A DNA stretch of 6,031 nt from a candidate division Zixibacteria bacterium 4484_93 (GTDB lineage Bacteria; UBP14; UBA6098; 4484-93), in NCBI GenBank assembly GCA_002085385.1, contig NATO01000088.1, positions 1 to 6,031 of the forward strand, read 5' to 3'. How positions within the stretch are numbered: position 1 is the stretch's first letter; the number at the start of each line of letters is the position of its first letter. Positions 1 through 3,253 of this stretch are shown piece by piece. Made by a program: the position numbers and the translations under genes. The notes under the pieces are model-generated. The model had not been told where the DNA came from. It was given only the letters and a program-made list of their open reading frames with translations, and did no database searches.

Positions 1-419
1 GCTCACGGGTTGACGAGGTCCCTGATAATGTTTTCGCTGTCTCCAGTCGGATAAACTCCACCTGGGGAGGAAACCTTGTCGATATGGTTCGCTCGCAGCG
101 GTTCTTGGAGATTGTCGAGGAGGATAACCTGCTCGAGAACGCCCGGATTATGGGAGAGTTCCTGCTTGGTGGTCTGAAAGAGATAGAGGCGGAGTTCCCA
201 TTTGTTTCCAATGCGAGAGGGAAGGGGCTTTTGTGTTCCTTCGACCTCGATACACCCGAAAGACGAGATGCGACAAGGCAGGAGGCATACAGGCTCGGAA
301 TGATAATCCTCCCCTGTGGTGTTCGCTCTATCCGTTTCCGCCCAGTGCTCGATGTTAGAAAGGAAGAGCTCGAACGGGCTCTTGCAATCCTTCGTGAGGC
401 TCTAATAAATGTAAAATAA
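1..419 (+). CDS. lat: L-lysine 6-aminotransferase, C-terminal fragment (5' end outside window)
   Basis: A PLP-dependent class III (omega) aminotransferase. The family transfers the epsilon-amino group of lysine to 2-oxoglutarate, giving 2-aminoadipate 6-semialdehyde (allysine/piperideine carboxylate) and glutamate in the cytoplasm. The reading frame is open from base 3 to the TAA at 417-419, about 138 codons, against roughly 440-450 residues for the family, so some 300 N-terminal residues are missing. The fragment opens with RVDEVPDNVF, then NSTWGGN, then a C-terminal IRFRP motif, in the order and spacing I recall for mycobacterial Lat (Rv3290c). The Thr of NSTWGGN corresponds to the residue reported to contact the PLP phosphate, and the Schiff-base lysine should lie about 11 codons left of the window. 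The Arg of RFRP is the usual C-terminal carboxylate-binding Arg of this fold. The ATG at 84 is internal, since homology extends upstream. Another class III aminotransferase is possible but less likely. Confidence 0.87.
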   Translation, partial: SRVDEVPDNVFAVSSRINSTWGGNLVDMVRSQRFLEIVEEDNLLENARIMGEFLLGGLKEIEAEFPFVSNARGKGLLCSFDLDTPERRDATRQEAYRLGMIILPCGVRSIRFRPVLDVRKEELERALAILREALINVK

Positions 420-422
420 TTT

Positions 423-450
423 TTGGAAATGATGCCGAATTGTGTATTAT
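423..450 (+). promoter_or_regulatory. Candidate sigma70-type promoter for the 65-aa zinc-ribbon gene
   Basis: A -35-like TTGGAA (423-428, 4 of 6 to consensus) is followed after 16 bp by TATTAT (445-450, 5 of 6). The predicted start, near 456-458, would leave a leader of about 17 nt before the ATG at 474. A second AT-rich hexamer, TATAAA at 454-459, has no matching -35. The position, just after the lat stop in a 54-bp AT-rich gap, fits a promoter, but such matches occur by chance in AT-rich DNA. Read-through from lat is the alternative. Confidence 0.4.
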
Positions 451-458
451 TAGTATAA

Positions 459-465
459 AAGGGGG
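459..465 (+). promoter_or_regulatory. Ribosome binding site of the zinc-ribbon gene (AAGGGGG)
   Basis: AAGGGGG matches AAGGAGG except for one A-to-G change, which can still pair with the 16S tail as G-U. It ends 8 nt before the ATG at 474 and supports that start. The tract is a run of six G (461-466), very like the one ahead of clpC. Confidence 0.65.
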
Positions 466-473
466 GAAAAGTT

Positions 474-671
474 ATGGCGAAGAAGGTAAAATCATTCAGG
501 GACAAACTGGAGAAAGCAGCAAGAGAGAAGCATATTAAGTGTCCTGTCTGTGGCAGGGATAAGGAGTTTGTGAAGGTGATAAGAGCAGAGAAGACCCCGA
601 ACGGCTCATACCGATATGTTGAGGAGATGATAGCTGTCTGCGGCTGCAACGAGAAAGAGGTGTTCGCATAG
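474..671 (+). CDS. Small putative zinc-ribbon protein, function unknown
   Basis: A 65-residue basic soluble protein with no signal peptide or membrane segment. Residues 1-20 are Lys/Arg-rich and probably helical. CPVC follows at residues 23-26, then a likely beta-hairpin (about 31-54, with a turn near PNGSY), and a second pair CGC at 56-58. CxxC plus CxC about 30 residues apart is a credible four-Cys zinc-binding knuckle, so a small zinc-ribbon fold is inferred. I do not recognise a named family. The start is set by an SD at 459-465 and no alternative ATG lies nearby. The gene sits 54 bp after lat and 86 bp before clpC on the same strand. In Firmicutes a small CxxC zinc protein, McsA, is encoded near clpC, but McsA is much longer, has more Cys pairs and comes with mcsB and ctsR, neither seen here. 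The resemblance is therefore positional only. A ribosome- or nucleic-acid-associated role is equally possible. Confidence 0.8.
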   Translation: MAKKVKSFRDKLEKAAREKHIKCPVCGRDKEFVKVIRAEKTPNGSYRYVEEMIAVCGCNEKEVFA

Positions 672-731
672 ATGGGTGACAGGATTAAAGTTGACAATCT
701 GTTCGATGATGTGTATATAAAGGATGGTTGA
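672..731 (+). CDS. Possible 19-residue ORF between the zinc-ribbon gene and clpC
   Basis: The ATG at 672-674 directly abuts the TAG at 669-671 of the upstream gene (TAGATG). The frame runs 19 codons, starting MGDRIKVDN, to TGA at 729-731. A GAGGTG at 657-662, inside the upstream gene, matches the anti-SD core and ends 9 nt before this ATG, so coupled re-initiation is plausible. Against it, the ORF is very short, its codons overlap the predicted clpC promoter (691-719), and the peptide (slightly acidic, no membrane segment) matches nothing I recognise. It could be a leader peptide, a chance ORF, or the remnant of a longer C-terminal part of the upstream gene. Confidence 0.22.
   Translation: MGDRIKVDNLFDDVYIKDG
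691..719 (+). promoter_or_regulatory. Near-consensus sigma70-type promoter of clpC
   Basis: A perfect TTGACA (691-696) is followed by a 17-bp spacer and TATATA (714-719, 5 of 6 to consensus). The predicted start is about 726, giving a leader of roughly 32 nt before the clpC ATG at 758. This is the strongest promoter match in the window. I see no CIRCE element and no CtsR heptad repeat around it, so class I or class III heat-shock control of the Bacillus type is not visible. FCB-group organisms often use different -10/-35 elements, so activity depends on the host's sigma factor. Confidence 0.6.
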
Positions 732-740
732 GTTTAACTC
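730..740 (+). repeat. Short inverted repeat GAGTT-T-AACTC in the clpC leader
   Basis: Two perfect 5-bp arms flank a single central T. The repeat lies between the predicted transcription start (about 726) and the clpC SD (743-749), where a repressor could block elongation or initiation. As RNA the 1-nt loop is too tight for a stable hairpin, so a DNA-level operator is the more sensible reading. Arms of this length also arise by chance. Confidence 0.3.
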
Positions 741-742
741 TG

Positions 743-749
743 GGGGGTG
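743..749 (+). promoter_or_regulatory. Ribosome binding site deciding the clpC start (GGGGGTG)
   Basis: GGGGGTG is GGAGGTG with one A-to-G change, giving seven possible pairs with the 16S tail including one G-U. It ends 8 nt before the ATG at 758. The upstream in-frame TTG at 728 has only AGGA three bases ahead of it and would begin about at the predicted transcription start, so ATG 758 is preferred. Confidence 0.7.
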
Positions 750-757
750 TTTGGATT

Positions 758-3229
758 ATGAGTCTCGGATATTCTGACAGGTTTCGGCGAGTTTTGCAGC
801 ATGCAAGGGAAGAGGCTTCCAGACTGGGACACAACTACATAAGTGTTGATCATCTTCTCCTGGGATTTTTACAGGAGAAAAATTGTACTGCTGTTCGTGT
901 TCTTCAAGGGATTGGGGTGGACACAGACGAGCTTCGGGCTGCTATTGAGGAGCGTATGGATGCGGGTGAGATATCCTATTTCCTTGGACACATCATAATG
1001 ACATCGAAGGCGAACAAGGTAATTGAGCGAGCACGTGCGGAGGCGATGAACCTCAGCTCGAAGGTCATAGGGACAGAGCATCTCCTTCTTGCAATTCTGT
1101 CATCGGAGAATAAAGGTGGCTTGGGCAACATTCTTGCCTCGTTTTCGATAACTTACAGGGATGTCCTTGAGTATGTGGAGGATGAGTTATCTCGTGGTGA
1201 GGCGGAGCCCGGGAGGAAGCCGAGGCGCAGGGTTCGCAGAGGGACACCGACACTGGACCAGTTTGGCAGGGACCTGACCGAGTTCGCCCGTCAGGGGAAA
1301 CTTGACCCGATAATAGGGCGCGAGCCCGAGATAGACCGACTTGCTCAAATTCTCTGTCGGAGGAAGAAGAACAATCCGGTTCTTATAGGTGAGCCAGGTG
1401 TCGGGAAGACAGCCATTGTTGAGGGGCTTGCCCAGAGGGTGGTTAAAAAGGATGTTCCGTATCTTCTGCAGAATAAACGGATAGTCGCACTCGACCTTGC
1501 AGCTCTTGTGGCGGGGACGAAATATCGCGGGCAATTCGAGGAACGAATAAAGACCGCTATGCGAGAGATAACTGAGGCGGAGAATGTAATCATCTTTATT
1601 GATGAGTTTCACACAATTATTGGAGCAGGTAGTGCCGAGGGTGCACTCGATGCCTCGAATATCTTTAAGCCGGCTCTGGCGAATGGTGAGATACAGTGTA
1701 TAGGTGCCACCACGATGACAGAGTATCGGAAACATATCGAGAAGGATGGTGCACTGGAGCGCAGGTTCCAGAGGATAATAGTTGAGCCGCCAACATATCG
1801 CGAGACAATCCAGATATTGAGGGGACTTCGTGAGAAGTATGAGGAGCATCACAAAGTCAGGATACTGGATTCAGCGATAGAAACATCGGTCAGACTATCC
1901 GATAGATATATTCAGGGGCATTTCCAGCCGGATAAGTCCCTCGACCTGATAGACGAAGCATCTGCCCGTGTGAACCTCGATAGCTACATTAAACCCCCTG
2001 AGATGCTCGAGGTGGAGAAGAAGATAGAGGAACTGGAAGCCGAGAAAACGGGGGCGATAGCGAACCAGGACTTTGAGCTTGCTGCCAGAAAGAGAGATGA
2101 AATAAAGGCACAGAGACTTGTTCTGGAAACTCTCGAGGAAAACTGGAAGGAGTTAATGAAGGAAAATATTCCTGAGGTCTCATCTGAGGATGTTGCCAGG
2201 GTTGTCTCCAGGATTACAGGTATTCCACTCTCCCGCTTGGAGAAAGACGATTCCCGGCGGCTGCTCAGCCTCGAGGATAAAATATCGGTGCAGCTTGTCG
2301 GTCAGGATGAGGCGGTTGAAAAAGTTGCCAAAGCTATCCGCCGCTCAAGGGCAGGGCTTTCTGACCCCAAGAGACCCATAGGTTCGTTCCTCTTCCTCGG
2401 ACCATCCGGCGTCGGTAAGACAGAGCTTGCAAGGGTGCTTGCAAGGGAGTTGTTTGATACGGATTCCTCTTTCGTAAAGATAGATATGTCTGAATATTCC
2501 GAGCGGTTCTCACTATCCCGCCTTATTGGTGCTCCTCCCGGCTATGTTGGATATGAGGAGGGAGGTCAACTGACAGAGGCTGTCAGGCAACATCCATATT
2601 CGGTGGTTCTGTTCGATGAGATAGAAAAGGCTCATCCAGATATATATAATATCCTCCTCCAGATACTGGATGAAGGTGTCCTGACCGATAGCTTCGGCAG
2701 GAAAGTGGACTTCAAGAACTGCATTGTCATTATCACAAGCAATGTCGGAACAAAGAAATTCTCCTCCACCAGAATGGGGTTTGACGCCTCCGGTATGATG
2801 AGCTTCGAGGAAATGAAAGAGATGCTCCTTAAGGAGATTAAAGACTATATGCTTCCTGAGTTCTTAAACAGAGTGGACGAGATAGTTGTCTTTAGACCGC
2901 TCGATTTCGATAGCATCTTAAAGATAGTCGATATCCAGATGGAAGAGGTGAATCAACGGATTGCCCACAAGGAACTCATAATCCATCTGACCCCTGAGGC
3001 TAAGGAATGGGTGGCACGCAAGGGGTTCGATGAGGAGATGGGAGCACGACCACTCAAACGGATAATCCAGAAATATGTCGAGGACGCAATATCAGAGCGG
3101 ATACTGGATGGCAGAATCAAGTGGGAATCCGATGTTGTGGTGCTCGTTGAGAATGACCATCTGGCATTCAAGAACATCACCGATAGGGAAGATCATCCTC
3201 TCGAAGAAGAGCCTATAAAAAGCGATTAG
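758..3229 (+). CDS. clpC: ATP-dependent Clp protease ATPase subunit ClpC (complete, 823 aa)
   Basis: A Hsp100/Clp AAA+ unfoldase that threads proteins into ClpP in the cytoplasm. Two Clp_N repeats come first (about 5-40 and 82-117), then a basic linker (about 147-165). D1 has Walker A GEPGVGKT (211-218), pore loop KYRG (255-258), Walker B D282-E283 and the Arg pair of LERRF (335-336). A short UVR-like coiled-coil M-domain spans about 416-465. D2 has Walker A GPSGVGKT (548-555), pore loop GYVGY (595-599), Walker B D620-E621, arginine finger R705 and sensor 2 GARPLKR (762-768). MGF at 673-675 sits where ClpC carries its VGF ClpP-docking loop. That loop, together with the single-wing M-domain and the length (usual 810-850), separates it from ClpB. 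All catalytic motifs are intact. The start at ATG 758 rests on the SD at 743-749 and on alignment with family N-termini. No clpP, mcsB or ctsR is in the window. Oddities: Walker B reads IDEFH where IDELH is common, and the first N-repeat has Asp31 where B. subtilis ClpC has Glu32. Confidence 0.97.
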   Translation: MSLGYSDRFRRVLQHAREEASRLGHNYISVDHLLLGFLQEKNCTAVRVLQGIGVDTDELRAAIEERMDAGEISYFLGHIIMTSKANKVIERARAEAMNLSSKVIGTEHLLLAILSSENKGGLGNILASFSITYRDVLEYVEDELSRGEAEPGRKPRRRVRRGTPTLDQFGRDLTEFARQGKLDPIIGREPEIDRLAQILCRRKKNNPVLIGEPGVGKTAIVEGLAQRVVKKDVPYLLQNKRIVALDLAALVAGTKYRGQFEERIKTAMREITEAENVIIFIDEFHTIIGAGSAEGALDASNIFKPALANGEIQCIGATTMTEYRKHIEKDGALERRFQRIIVEPPTYRETIQILRGLREKYEEHHKVRILDSAIETSVRLSDRYIQGHFQPDKSLDLIDEASARVNLDSYIKPPEMLEVEKKIEELEAEKTGAIANQDFELAARKRDEIKAQRLVLETLEENWKELMKENIPEVSSEDVARVVSRITGIPLSRLEKDDSRRLLSLEDKISVQLVGQDEAVEKVAKAIRRSRAGLSDPKRPIGSFLFLGPSGVGKTELARVLARELFDTDSSFVKIDMSEYSERFSLSRLIGAPPGYVGYEEGGQLTEAVRQHPYSVVLFDEIEKAHPDIYNILLQILDEGVLTDSFGRKVDFKNCIVIITSNVGTKKFSSTRMGFDASGMMSFEEMKEMLLKEIKDYMLPEFLNRVDEIVVFRPLDFDSILKIVDIQMEEVNQRIAHKELIIHLTPEAKEWVARKGFDEEMGARPLKRIIQKYVEDAISERILDGRIKWESDVVVLVENDHLAFKNITDREDHPLEEEPIKSD

Positions 3230-3253
3230 TTGAGAGCTTTCCCTCGTAGATTT
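3230..3253. other. 24-bp convergent gap between clpC and the surface-protein gene
   Basis: The two stop codons face each other across 24 bp. The only stem I can draw is AAAGC (3219-3223) with GCTTT (3236-3240) around a 12-nt loop. It is weak, overlaps the clpC stop and is not directly followed by a T-run, although a T5 occurs at 3251-3255. I do not call a terminator. Confidence 0.6.

Noticed and set aside
413..424. AAAAT-A-ATTTT palindrome after lat as a terminator
   Set aside because: A pure A/T stem with a one-base centre cannot form a stable terminator hairpin. The AT-rich run overlaps the lat stop and leads straight into a plausible promoter.
728..757. TTG at 728 as the clpC start, adding 10 residues
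   Set aside because: It has AGGA only three bases upstream and starts at the predicted transcription start. ATG 758 has a good SD and matches the N-termini of ClpC homologues.
1187..1852. 221-codon open frame on the - strand inside clpC
   Set aside because: It is opposite the conserved D1 ATPase domain. Its translation has no recognisable domain and no SD, so it is a shadow of codon bias.
758..3229. ClpB disaggregase as the identity of the large ATPase
   Set aside because: The M-domain is too short for ClpB, the MGF ClpP-docking loop is present, and the UVR-like motif is typical of ClpC.
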